A stretch of 21,758 nt of DNA from Candidatus Margulisiibacteriota bacterium (lineage in GTDB: Bacteria > Margulisbacteria > WOR-1 > XYC2-FULL-46-14 > JAHJBW01): assembly GCA_018813405.1 (NCBI GenBank), contig JAHJBW010000125.1, positions 1 through 21,758 of the forward strand, read 5' to 3'. How positions within the stretch are numbered: the first letter of the stretch is position 1; each line of letters starts with the position of its first letter. The notes under the pieces are model-generated. The model searched no databases and had not been told where the DNA came from. It was given only the letters and a program-made list of their open reading frames with translations. Below are positions 13,794 to 20,995 of the stretch, in pieces. Both the position numbers and the translations under genes were made by a program.

Positions 13794-14431
13794 TGAGCTT
13801 TTTGTCCGACATCATGTTGAAAGCCTTAAACTTTTTTTACTCTTTTTCAGGCAACTATTCTCTAGCCATAATTTTTCTCACTATAGCAATAAATTTGGCC
13901 CTCTATCCTCTTACCCTGCAGTCTATTGTGCAAATGTCTGCCATGCAAAGGATTCAGCCTAAGATGAAGGATCTCCAGGAAAAGTACAAGGATGACCCGA
14001 AAACACTTCAGCAGGAAATGATGGGCATGTATAAGGCTGAGAAAGTCAATCCTTTTGGTGGTTGCCTGCCAATGTTGTTAAAAATCCCTTTTTTTATAGC
14101 ATTTTTTTGGGTGCTTCAGGGCAAGGAGTTTCAGGCTATTCTCACCCAGCCAGGCATTCAGTCGTCTTTTCTGTGGATAAGTAATTTGGCAAAACCTGAT
14201 CCGATATATATTATGCCTGGGCTGGTTGCAATTTCTACTTTTCTATCGCAGAAGACCATGCCCAATATGTCTGCCGACAACAGCCAGATGAAGGGCATGA
14301 CATACTTTATGCCGCTTTTTATTGCTATTATAAGCATTAGTTTTGCTGCCGGGGTCCAGATCTACTGGGTTGTATCTAATCTAATAACAATGGCTCAGCA
14401 GGTTTATGTCACCAGGAAAAAGGCTGTTTAA
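13793..14431 (+). CDS. yidC: Membrane protein insertase YidC/Oxa1 family
   Basis: YidC inserts membrane proteins alone or with Sec. The 212-residue product is the short form: five hydrophobic segments, with no large periplasmic domain, no lipoprotein signal and a very short N-terminus. Core motifs are NYSLAIIFLTIAINLALYPLT, the polar hairpin IQPKMKDLQEKYKDDPKTLQQEMM, YKAEKVNPFGGCLPMLLKIPFFIAFFW and the final helix GVQIYWVVSNLITMAQQ. A near-perfect AAGGAGG lies in the end of yidD. The gene contains a perfect DnaA box, TGTGGATAA, at 14172-14180. Confidence 0.96.
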   Translation: MSFLSDIMLKALNFFYSFSGNYSLAIIFLTIAINLALYPLTLQSIVQMSAMQRIQPKMKDLQEKYKDDPKTLQQEMMGMYKAEKVNPFGGCLPMLLKIPFFIAFFWVLQGKEFQAILTQPGIQSSFLWISNLAKPDPIYIMPGLVAISTFLSQKTMPNMSADNSQMKGMTYFMPLFIAIISISFAAGVQIYWVVSNLITMAQQVYVTRKKAV

Positions 14432-14453
14432 ATTTAATTAGGAGGGGTCTCTG

Positions 14454-15074
14454 ATGAAAAAGGTTACATTCAAAGGAAAAAATATCGAAGAAGCTACAAA
14501 AGGCGCTCTTGAGGTGCTTGGCCTGGGCGAGGACAAGGTCAATGTAAAGGTGCTCAAAGAGGGCAAGCCCGGCATGCTCGGCATGATAGGTGGGGAGGAG
14601 GCGGAGGTCGAGGTCTCTGAGAAAATGGAAGTGGCTGATCTTGCGCGGCAGATGCTACAGGAGATCCTTGATCGCATGGGAATGCTGGCTATTGCCGAGA
14701 TATCCGAAGATTCTGAAGAGGGAGTGGTTGTTAACATAAAAGGGGAGGACATGGGTAGAATAATCGGCAAAGAAGGCGCGATGCTAAAGTCTCTACAGAC
14801 ACTGCTTTCGATCATGGTTGCGCGGGGGACCGGCAGCAAGCAGCATGTTTCTGTTGATGCCGGCGGTTATCGTGAAAAGCACAGTAGTGCCCTAAACAGG
14901 CTTGCGAGGGATGCCGCTAACGATGTGGTCCAGACAGGGCAGGAAAAGGTTCTTCCCCCAATGAACGCTCACGACAGAAGGATCATTCACATGGCGCTTA
15001 AGGACAATTCCAAAGTCGAGACCCACAGCCGGGGAGATGGAAGAGACAGGCGTCTTGTAATCGGCCCCAAGTGA
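14454..15074 (+). CDS. jag: Jag/KhpB RNA-binding protein (Jag_N-KH-R3H)
   Basis: The 206-residue product has the three usual parts. An N-terminal Jag domain (about 1-50) starts KKVTFKGKNIEEATKGALEVLG and includes KPGMLGMIGGEEA. A type II KH domain carries the IIGKEGAMLKSLQTLLS loop (GKEG near residue 105). A C-terminal R3H domain contains MNAHDRRIIHMALKDNSKVETHSRGDGRDRRL. KhpB proteins bind RNA and influence cell elongation and division in Gram-positive bacteria. The gene follows yidC by 22 bases, has an AGGAGG ribosome site, and precedes mnmE by 4 bases, the usual arrangement. Confidence 0.95.
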   Translation: MKKVTFKGKNIEEATKGALEVLGLGEDKVNVKVLKEGKPGMLGMIGGEEAEVEVSEKMEVADLARQMLQEILDRMGMLAIAEISEDSEEGVVVNIKGEDMGRIIGKEGAMLKSLQTLLSIMVARGTGSKQHVSVDAGGYREKHSSALNRLARDAANDVVQTGQEKVLPPMNAHDRRIIHMALKDNSKVETHSRGDGRDRRLVIGPK

Positions 15075-15078
15075 TCCA

Positions 15079-16425
15079 ATGGGCGAGACTATTGCAGCAA
15101 TCTCAACCCCATTTGGCGATGGCGGGATCGGGCTTTTAAGGCTGAGCGGGCCCGACTCCCTTTCGATCGCTTCCCGGGTCATTCAAAATGTTTCACGTGA
15201 AACATCCTCGCACAAGGTGATGCATGGCTGGATATACGATGACAATATCCCTATTGACGAAGTCTTGTACTACTATTTAAAGGAGCCCCACAGCTACACA
15301 GGAGAAGACATGGTGGAAATATCATGCCATGGCAATCCTGTCATTTTGCAAAAAATCCTCTCGCTCTTGCTTGGCGCGGGGGCCAGGCTGGCGGGCAGGG
15401 GAGAATTCACAAAAAAGGCCTTTCTTAACGGAAAAATAGACCTTATTCAGGCTGAGTCTGTTGTCGATATTATCAGGGCGCGGTCCGTGCTTCTGGGCGA
15501 GCTTGCGGTAGGCAATTTGTCGGGGAGGCTTTCTGGAGAGATCGGTGGACTTAGAGCGGAATTGTTAGATTTGCTTGCGGGCATAGAGGCATCTATTGAT
15601 TTTCCTGAAGACCTTGAAAGACTTTCCGAGGAAAAGCTGGTTATGGCTCTTTCTGGAGCTGTTGACCGCGTTGACGTGCTTCTTGCTGGGGCGCATGGCG
15701 GCAGGCTCTTAAGGTCCGGCGTGCGTGTCGCGATAATTGGCAAGCCAAATGTCGGAAAGTCAAGCCTGCTCAACGCCTTGTTGGGTGAGGAGCGCGCGAT
15801 CGTTGATTCAAAGCCAGGAACAACTCGTGATACGATAGAGGAAAGCTTTGATGTTGGCGGGATCTGCGCAACCGTCATTGATTCCGCCGGGATCAGGGAT
15901 GTCTCCGATTTTGTGGAGGGCAGGGGGGTTGAGCGGGCAAGGCGCGAATGGCAGTCGGCGGATTATGTTCTCCTTGTCCTGGATTCGTCGGCCAAGCTTG
16001 ATGATATGGACATAAGGCTTTTGGGTTGTTCTGATCCTGAAAGAACGCTATTGGTATTGAATAAGCAGGACTTGTTCTCGATGATTGGCGAAAACGAGCT
16101 CCCTCACGGCGTTCCGCTTGTTTGGGTGTCTGCCAGGCACAAAAGCGGCCTGAGCGACCTGCAGAGGGCCCTGTACAAGCTTATGATGGGGGGCAGGCCT
16201 CTCTTCAAAGAAACGATCCTCATTAACTCTCGGCATGAAGGGTGTTTGCTGGAAGCGAAATCCTCATTGATTAAATCTCTTGAATCAGCTAAAATGGGCG
16301 CTGAGCTTGATTGTGTTGCTATTGACCTGCGCGCCGCCGTAACCACGCTTGGAGAGATCTCGGGCGCCGCGGTTGGGAAAGAGGTCCTTGACAGGATATT
16401 TGATTCGTTCTGTGTTGGCAAATAG
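15079..16425 (+). CDS. mnmE: tRNA modification GTPase MnmE
   Basis: With MnmG, MnmE builds the 5-carboxymethylaminomethyl modification on wobble uridine of certain tRNAs, using 5,10-methylene-THF. The 448-residue protein has the N-terminal THF-binding domain (DTIAAISTPFG-like start), the helical domain with GRGEFTKKAFLNGKIDL, and a GTPase with GKPNVGKSS from about residue 221, TTRDTIEE, DSAGIRD and NKQD. The C-terminus is FCVGK, where the catalytic cysteine is expected. A perfect parS sequence lies at codons 37-42 (NVSRET). The gene is followed by folD, whose product interconverts the same folate cofactor; mnmG and rsmG are not adjacent. Confidence 0.97.
   Translation: MGETIAAISTPFGDGGIGLLRLSGPDSLSIASRVIQNVSRETSSHKVMHGWIYDDNIPIDEVLYYYLKEPHSYTGEDMVEISCHGNPVILQKILSLLLGAGARLAGRGEFTKKAFLNGKIDLIQAESVVDIIRARSVLLGELAVGNLSGRLSGEIGGLRAELLDLLAGIEASIDFPEDLERLSEEKLVMALSGAVDRVDVLLAGAHGGRLLRSGVRVAIIGKPNVGKSSLLNALLGEERAIVDSKPGTTRDTIEESFDVGGICATVIDSAGIRDVSDFVEGRGVERARREWQSADYVLLVLDSSAKLDDMDIRLLGCSDPERTLLVLNKQDLFSMIGENELPHGVPLVWVSARHKSGLSDLQRALYKLMMGGRPLFKETILINSRHEGCLLEAKSSLIKSLESAKMGAELDCVAIDLRAAVTTLGEISGAAVGKEVLDRIFDSFCVGK
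15189..15204. promoter_or_regulatory. parS centromere-like site inside mnmE
   Basis: TGTTTCACGTGAAACA is a full 16-base palindrome identical to the bacterial chromosomal parS consensus bound by ParB. It lies in the mnmE coding sequence about 2.4 kb from the dnaA start. Origin-proximal parS sites direct ParABS chromosome segregation. parA and parB are not in the window. Confidence 0.93.
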
Positions 16426-16438
16426 TTTCTTGATAATA

Positions 16439-16459
16439 TGTGGATAACTCTGTGGATAA
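16439..16459 (-). promoter_or_regulatory. Tandem pair of perfect DnaA boxes upstream of folD
   Basis: TGTGGATAA occurs at 16439-16447 and again at 16451-16459, both perfect consensus boxes on the minus strand, 12 bases apart start to start. They fill the short mnmE-folD gap just before the folD ribosome site. They could bind DnaA as a regulatory or titration site about 3.6 kb from dnaA. Confidence 0.75.
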
Positions 16460-16483
16460 CCAATTTAAAAGGAGCACAATAAT

Positions 16484-17329
16484 ATGGGCGAAACTATAAA
16501 TGGAAAAGCTATTGCTCAACAGATGCGTGATGAGCTAAAGATTCGTGTTGAGCGTATAAAAATGAATAGAGGCATTATTCCCAAGCTGGTTGCTGTTTTG
16601 GTGGGGGAGGATCCTGCTTCTCAGATATATGTGCGCAACAAGGAGAGGGCTGCTGCAGAGATTGGCATGATCGGCGAGGTTGTCCGATTTACTGCGTCAG
16701 CAAGCGAAAAAGATGTGCTGGCTGTGATCAAGGGCCTTAATGCGGATTCTTCAGTTCATGGCTTCATCGTTCAGCTGCCTATGCCCAAGGGAATGGATGA
16801 GAAAAAGATCTTGAAAGCTATCTCTCCCCAGAAGGATGTGGACGGAATGGGGATAGAGAATCTTGGCCGCTTATTGAAAGGCGAATCGCCCTATTTTCTT
16901 TCATGCACACCTTCGGGAATTATGCGCCTTATCTTATCCACAGGCTTTGATATTCAAGGGAAAGAAGCGGTTGTTGTGGGAAGAAGCAATATTGTTGGAA
17001 AGCCTGTGGCTTTGATGCTCCTGGAAAAGAACGCCACCGTCACTGTTTGCCATTCCAGGACGACCGATCTTGCCTCGGTTGTCAGGCGTGGTGATGTTGT
17101 GGTTGCGGCTGTTGGTAAGGCTGGGCTGATCAAGGGCGACTGGATCAAGCCGGGGGCTGTTGTTATAGATGTTGGCATGAACCGCATTGATGGCAAATTG
17201 TATGGTGATGTTGATTATGCTGGGGCAAAGGAGCGAGCAAGCTATATTACTCCGGTCCCTGGAGGGGTAGGGCCAATTACGATAGCCATGCTGCTTCAGA
17301 ACACGGTGATAGCCGCTGAGAGAGCCTAG
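16484..17329 (+). CDS. folD: Bifunctional methylene-THF dehydrogenase / methenyl-THF cyclohydrolase FolD
   Basis: FolD interconverts 5,10-methylene-THF and 10-formyl-THF with NAD(P). The 281-residue length is typical. The catalytic motif SQIYVRNKERAAAEIG gives Tyr49 and Lys53. VQLPMPKG contains Gln97, and PQKDVDG contains Asp118. The Rossmann part follows with VVVGRSNIVGKPVALMLL, ATVTVCHSRT and the C-terminal TPVPGGVGPITIAMLLQNT. An AAAGGAG site precedes the ATG. Methylene-THF made by GcvT is its natural substrate. A perfect DnaA box lies at 16934-16942 in the coding region. Immediately downstream are parS-like half-sites and the RAYT relic. Confidence 0.97.
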   Translation: MGETINGKAIAQQMRDELKIRVERIKMNRGIIPKLVAVLVGEDPASQIYVRNKERAAAEIGMIGEVVRFTASASEKDVLAVIKGLNADSSVHGFIVQLPMPKGMDEKKILKAISPQKDVDGMGIENLGRLLKGESPYFLSCTPSGIMRLILSTGFDIQGKEAVVVGRSNIVGKPVALMLLEKNATVTVCHSRTTDLASVVRRGDVVVAAVGKAGLIKGDWIKPGAVVIDVGMNRIDGKLYGDVDYAGAKERASYITPVPGGVGPITIAMLLQNTVIAAERA

Positions 17330-17332
17330 GAA

Positions 17333-17349
17333 TGTTTCACCATGTTTCA
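17333..17349 (+). repeat. Two parS-like half-sites after folD
   Basis: TGTTTCAC at 17333-17340 and TGTTTCA at 17343-17349 are direct repeats of one parS arm. They are not palindromic, so they would bind ParB weakly if at all. They stand out because a full parS and more half-sites lie 450-520 bases further on. Confidence 0.4.
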
Positions 17350-17382
17350 AAGTTGCGTGATTTTGGATTGGGGTAGAAAATA

Positions 17383-17408
17383 TGTAGGGCATGGGTTTAT
17401 CCCATGCC
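17383..17408 (+). repeat. REP-like palindrome with GTAG foot (left)
   Basis: TGTAG is followed by GGCATGGG (17388-17395), a five-base loop, and CCCATGCC (17401-17408), a perfect 8-base stem. A GTAG tetranucleotide at the 5' foot of a hairpin is the classic mark of REP sequences handled by RAYT transposases. It is in inverted orientation to a sister copy at 17722-17747 and cuts into the end of the transposase relic between them. Confidence 0.75.
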
Positions 17409-17410
17409 GG

Positions 17411-17716
17411 AGATAGTTTAGCTTCACTTTTTCTGACAATGCGATCATGAAAGCTTCCCTGCCATAATTTACCCAAAAATCCAAACCCCCACGACAATTT
17501 TGTGATTAAACTTTTAAAAGCGCCCATAAAACTAGAAACTGATATTTTTTGCTTTGAGGGAGCCAATAATATGTATAAATGCTTGGACATAAGGCCATAA
17601 ACAAAGATTTTAAATCCCATCCTATCCTTCTCTGTTTTAAGGCATTCAATAATAGAGAAGTTTAATTTTGGATCGACAAAAAGGGGTTTTTTATCTCTGG
17701 CGCAGGCAGTGACAAA
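17411..17716 (-). pseudogene. Decayed RAYT (REP-associated, IS200-like) transposase
   Basis: The minus-strand frame is open for 102 codons. It reads FVTACARDKKPLFVDPKL, then a stretch ending RMGFKIFVYGLMSKHLYILL, then FMGAFKSLITKL and GKLWQGSFHDRIVRKSEA. This aligns block by block with the Y1/RAYT family (FVTxxTxDRKPLF, AYVIMPNHVHLLI, SFKSxTxK, GxLWQxxFYDRIIR). The HUH motif MPNHVHLL has decayed to MSKHLYIL, losing the second metal-binding histidine. The N-terminus is cut at a stop beside the right palindrome. The C-terminal helix expected to carry the catalytic tyrosine is replaced by the left palindrome. The relic is therefore inactive. A longer minus-strand reading frame continues into folD, but only as a shadow. 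Confidence 0.78.
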
Positions 17717-17721
17717 TTAAT

Positions 17722-17747
17722 GGCAAGGTACAAGACCTTGCCCTACA
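17722..17747 (-). repeat. REP-like palindrome with GTAG foot (right)
   Basis: GGCAAGGT (17722-17729) pairs with ACCTTGCC (17735-17742) around a five-base loop, followed by CTACA. Read on the minus strand it begins TGTAGGGCAAGGT, matching the left copy TGTAGGGCATGGG in opposite orientation. The two copies frame the RAYT relic at a distance of 365 bases. Confidence 0.75.
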
Positions 17748-17826
17748 GATTCATTTTAAAGCCATCACGCAACCTTGAAACGACCTCGAATGTTTCACGC
17801 CCGCCTTGCAGGACATCCGCAGAAAA

Positions 17827-17842
17827 TGTTTCACGTGAAACA
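17827..17842. promoter_or_regulatory. parS site between folD and rseP
   Basis: TGTTTCACGTGAAACA is identical to the parS consensus and to the copy in mnmE. It lies about 5 kb from the dnaA start in non-coding DNA. Half-sites TGTTTCACG (17791-17799) and GTGAAACA (17856-17863) flank it within 40 bases, forming a small cluster next to the end of rseP. Confidence 0.93.
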
Positions 17843-17871
17843 TTTGGCGAGGCAGGTGAAACATTGTTGGG

Positions 17872-18924
17872 CTATTTGCCAAATATGCGCAGTACGTCGT
17901 TAAGGGTTACTAGCACAAGCAGTCCCAGAAAGACGACCAACCCCCATTGATGGATCTTATTCTCGGCCTCCTGTTTGACGGGCTTGCCGCGCAGTTTTTC
18001 TATTATCACAAAAACTATTCTTCCTCCGTCCAGAGCGGGTAGGGGGAGCAGGTTGATCACGCCTATATTGACGCTTAAAAATGCAAAGAAATGCAGAAAA
18101 TTAACAAAGCCTGATTGCGCGTATTTGCCCGTTATCTGGGCGATACCGACCGGTCCGGCCAGGTTGCGCACCGATATCGCGCCGGTTATTAGTTTCCAAA
18201 GGATGATGAACATAAGCAAGACCATGGAGATGGTCTGCTGGACCCCATAATAGAGCGCTGTTAGCGGGTTGACCTTTACATAGAGTGGCTTGGGCGTAAA
18301 GCCGACCAGCGCCACTTTTAGCTTGTCGTCATAGCGGGGAGTGGCCTTTACTTTCAATGATTTGCCGGCCCTTTCAATGGTCAGGGTCAGCTCCTGGTCC
18401 GGGCTGTTGTGGATCTTCTCTATTGCGTCGTTCATGGCCATTTGTTGGCCGTTTATGGCTGTCAGCCTATCTCCCGGTTGAAGGCCGGCTGATTCAGCCG
18501 CGGACCCCTTTACGATGGTCTCTATCTCATTTGAGGTTTCTTTGGGAACCCCCACGAACAGAAAGATCAGGGTTAATACCACAAAAGCGGATAAAATGTT
18601 CATAAAAGCCCCGGAAAAGCACACTAAAAATTTGTCCCAGGGCCTTTTGTTGTAGAACTTCTTGTCTTCGGGGCAGGCGGCCTCTTCTTCGTCTGCTCCC
18701 TCTCCCATGCCAGCGACCTTTACGTAGGCGAGAATTGGGATGAGATTTACGGAAAAGGTGGTTTCGCCCTTTTTAACGCTGAACAGTTTCGGTCCAAAGC
18801 CGATGCCAAAGTCAAACACGCGGATGCCGGCCCTTTTTGCCGCAAAATAATGGCCCCCTTCGTGAAGCAGCGCGACGATCGTAAAAACTATTATGAAAGT
18901 GATGGCGCTTATTAAAAATGTCAT
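17872..18924 (-). CDS. rseP: Site-2 zinc protease RseP/YaeL family (M50)
   Basis: This intramembrane metalloprotease cleaves membrane-bound regulators such as anti-sigma factors. The 350-residue protein has the zinc site HEGGH at residues 21-25 in the first helix. One PDZ domain follows (about 125-205, with VKGSAAESAGLQPGDRLTAINGQ). The C-terminal half holds the second zinc motif in NLLPLPALDGGR. Only one PDZ domain is present, as in many non-enterobacterial homologues. The ATG overlaps the upstream oxidoreductase gene by 4 bases. Placement after sugar-modification genes, rather than with dxr and the lipid or outer-membrane genes often seen, is unusual. The end abuts the parS cluster. Confidence 0.95.
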   Translation of the reverse strand: MTFLISAITFIIVFTIVALLHEGGHYFAAKRAGIRVFDFGIGFGPKLFSVKKGETTFSVNLIPILAYVKVAGMGEGADEEEAACPEDKKFYNKRPWDKFLVCFSGAFMNILSAFVVLTLIFLFVGVPKETSNEIETIVKGSAAESAGLQPGDRLTAINGQQMAMNDAIEKIHNSPDQELTLTIERAGKSLKVKATPRYDDKLKVALVGFTPKPLYVKVNPLTALYYGVQQTISMVLLMFIILWKLITGAISVRNLAGPVGIAQITGKYAQSGFVNFLHFFAFLSVNIGVINLLPLPALDGGRIVFVIIEKLRGKPVKQEAENKIHQWGLVVFLGLLVLVTLNDVLRIFGK

Positions 18925-19832
18925 ATCTTGCGTTTAACCTCCTGTAATATCCCGATCAGCCTGGCGCCGTCCTCTCCGGCAGTCTTTGGCGGCCGCTTAT
19001 TTCTTATAGCCAAAAGAAAGTCCTTGAGCTCCATATGAAGCTGGTTGGCTGGCTCGATCTCGATGTGTTGTTTTTCGTTGATGTTTTCAAAGCTTCTGAC
19101 AAAAAGTTTTTTGTTTAGAAGATCGATCTCAACGATGGCGTTGTTGGTGGTGACGGTAAGCTTTCTTTCTTTTGTGTCATGAACCCTGTTGGCCAATATC
19201 TTGGCTATGGTGCCGGACTTAAAATATAATGTCGCGCGGGCCTTGTCGAATTTTTCGGTCGCGATCCTTTCGGCGGTCGCCTTGACCGATTCAAGGGGGG
19301 AGGCCGCCAGAAAATTGGCCAGGTCCAGGTCGTGGACCATTACATCTTCTATGACGTCCGCGTCAGTGATGCGCTGGGGCAGGGGGCTTTGACGGCTGGC
19401 TTTTATGCCTATTATGACATCTTTTTTTAGAATGCCCTGGGCTTTCATAAGGGCTGGATTGAAGCGCTCTATCATCCCGACCGCCAGGACTATCTTCTTG
19501 GATCTTGCTAGCGCTACAAGGCTTTGGGCGTCTTCCTCCGTTGTGGCAAGGGGCTTTTCCACCAGGGTATGCCGTCCGGCTTCGAGGCATGTTTTTGCCA
19601 TCTCAAGATGTGTGGAAGTGGGGGAACAAACCGAAAGCGCTTCGCACTGGGCGATCAGCTCTTCCGGGGTACGGTAGGAAATAGTTTGGTACTTTTCGGC
19701 GACCTCTTGGGCGCGCTTTTCATCGCGGTCGTATATGCCTATCAACTTGGCTTCTTTTAGGTCGGCGTAGTTTTGGGCGTGATATCCTCCCATTACCCCG
19801 ACGCCGATAACCCCGACTCTAACTTTTTTCAT
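18921..19832 (-). CDS. Gfo/Idh/MocA family oxidoreductase
   Basis: The 303-residue protein begins with a Rossmann motif, VRVGVIGVGVMGGYHAQNY, and has LIGIYDRDEKRA, SVCSPTSTHLEMAKTCLEAGRHTLVEKPLA (the family's EKP motif) and MIERFNPA. VMVHDLDLANFL supplies the conserved histidine of the catalytic region. These enzymes oxidise or reduce sugars and nucleotide sugars with NAD(P). Paired with the upstream DegT-type aminotransferase by a 4-base overlap, it recalls WlbA/WbpB-WbpE gene pairs that make amino sugars for surface glycans. The exact substrate cannot be read from the sequence. Confidence 0.92.
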   Translation of the reverse strand: MKKVRVGVIGVGVMGGYHAQNYADLKEAKLIGIYDRDEKRAQEVAEKYQTISYRTPEELIAQCEALSVCSPTSTHLEMAKTCLEAGRHTLVEKPLATTEEDAQSLVALARSKKIVLAVGMIERFNPALMKAQGILKKDVIIGIKASRQSPLPQRITDADVIEDVMVHDLDLANFLAASPLESVKATAERIATEKFDKARATLYFKSGTIAKILANRVHDTKERKLTVTTNNAIVEIDLLNKKLFVRSFENINEKQHIEIEPANQLHMELKDFLLAIRNKRPPKTAGEDGARLIGILQEVKRKI

Positions 19833-20932
19833 TTTTTAAAAAATTCTTTTATGGCGGATGCGGTCTCTTCTATTTCGCCGTCAGTTAATTCTGGAAATAT
19901 TGGCAGAGCCAAAACTTCATCCTGGGCTTTTTCGGCGTTGGGGAGATCCCCCTTTTTGTGTCCCAGGTATTCAAATGCCTTTTGCAGGTGCAGGCTAAGC
20001 GGATAATAGACCATGCAGCCGATCTTTTTCTCCTGCAGATATCCAAAGAGCTTGTCGCGATCTTTAACTTTGATTACAAACTGGTTGTAGGTATGCTTGC
20101 CGCTGGGATCCTCGTATGGCAGGGCAATGCCGTCCGCGCCTTTAAGCAGTGATCGATATTTATTGGCGTTATTTCTTCTTTTCTCTGCCCACCCATCGAG
20201 CATGTTAAGCCGTGGCCGCAAAACCCCGGCCTGCAAGGCATCCAGCCGGCTGTTGTAGCCGATCAGGTCGTGATGGTAGGTCTTTGTCGTTCCGTGGTTG
20301 CGCAGTATTTTTAACTGTTTGGCGATATTTTCGTCATTTGTCGTTACAGCCCCGCCGTCTCCAAAACAGCCCAGGTTCTTGGTGGGGAAGAAAGAGAAGG
20401 CGCCAAGCCCAAAAGAACCGACCTTTTTGCCTGCCCATTCTGCCCCGGTCGCCTGCGCGCAGTCCTCAATAAGGGCCAAATTATACGTTTTTGTAGTTTC
20501 TACAATTTTGTCCATTCGGCAGGCCTGGCCGTAGATGTGAACCGGAAGGATGGCTTTTGTTTTTTTTGTGATCTTTTTTTCAACCGCCGTGGGGTCCAGG
20601 TTGAAGGTCCGCGGATCAATGTCGGCAAAGACCGGCTTTGCTCCTATGTAATTGATCGCTTCGGCTGTCGCAACAAAAGTGAAGGGTGATGTGACGATCT
20701 CGTCTCCTGCTTTTATGCCTGCGGCGAGCAGGGCCAGCAAGAGCGCGTCGGTGCCCGATGCGACCCCGACCGCGTATCTTGTGCCGCAGTAGGCGGCGAA
20801 TTCAGCTTCAAAGGCCTCTACCTGCGGCCCAAGGATGAAAGCCCCGCTGTCCATTGTGGCCTCAAGGCCCCGCAGCAGCTCTGCTTTTTGCGTGGAGATC
20901 TGTCGTTTGATATCAAAAAAGGGTACTGGCAT
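19829..20932 (-). CDS. DegT/DnrJ/EryC1/StrS family sugar aminotransferase
   Basis: The 367-residue PLP enzyme has the family start VPFFDIKRQ, GPQVEAFEAEFAAYCGTRYAVGVASGTDALLLAL, TSPFTFVATAEAI, PVHIYGQ and IEDCAQATGA with Asp157. The PLP lysine is Lys185 in FFPTKNLGCFGDGGAV, followed by the GYNSRLDALQAG motif. Family members transaminate keto sugars of nucleotide-sugar pathways. It is the first gene of the three-gene operon with the oxidoreductase and rseP, each overlapping the next by 4 bases. There is no Shine-Dalgarno; an extended -10 lies 11 bases before the ATG, suggesting a very short or absent leader. Confidence 0.95.
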   Translation of the reverse strand: MPVPFFDIKRQISTQKAELLRGLEATMDSGAFILGPQVEAFEAEFAAYCGTRYAVGVASGTDALLLALLAAGIKAGDEIVTSPFTFVATAEAINYIGAKPVFADIDPRTFNLDPTAVEKKITKKTKAILPVHIYGQACRMDKIVETTKTYNLALIEDCAQATGAEWAGKKVGSFGLGAFSFFPTKNLGCFGDGGAVTTNDENIAKQLKILRNHGTTKTYHHDLIGYNSRLDALQAGVLRPRLNMLDGWAEKRRNNANKYRSLLKGADGIALPYEDPSGKHTYNQFVIKVKDRDKLFGYLQEKKIGCMVYYPLSLHLQKAFEYLGHKKGDLPNAEKAQDEVLALPIFPELTDGEIEETASAIKEFFKK

Positions 20933-20943
20933 TTAATAGTAAT

Positions 20944-20952
20944 ATTATATCA
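20944..20952 (-). promoter_or_regulatory. Candidate extended -10 promoter for the aminotransferase operon
   Basis: The minus strand reads TGATATAAT at 20952-20944, the same nine bases as the element before gcvT. The start site would be near 20937, leaving about five bases before the ATG at 20932. A -35 is weak at best. Confidence 0.45.
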
Positions 20953-20995
20953 TATGTACGTAATTATTAAAGTGAATTGGCCTTTCTTTCTTGGC

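Larger units (their letters stand above)
17330..17871. other. Gap between folD and rseP
   Basis: This 542-base stretch has no intact gene. In order it holds two parS-like half-sites, the left REP-like palindrome, the decayed RAYT transposase, the right palindrome, and a cluster of one full parS and two half-sites. A short plus-strand frame at 17720-17950 has no family resemblance and runs into rseP on the other strand, so it is not called. Confidence 0.7.

Noticed and set aside
16934..17410. Continuation of the minus-strand RAYT frame into folD
   Set aside because: Beyond the left palindrome the sequence no longer resembles a transposase and is antisense to conserved folD; the open frame is fortuitous.
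17720..17950. Short plus-strand frame over the second parS
   Set aside because: The frame only reads through the palindromic parS arms (NVSR repeats) and into antisense rseP; no ribosome site or homology.
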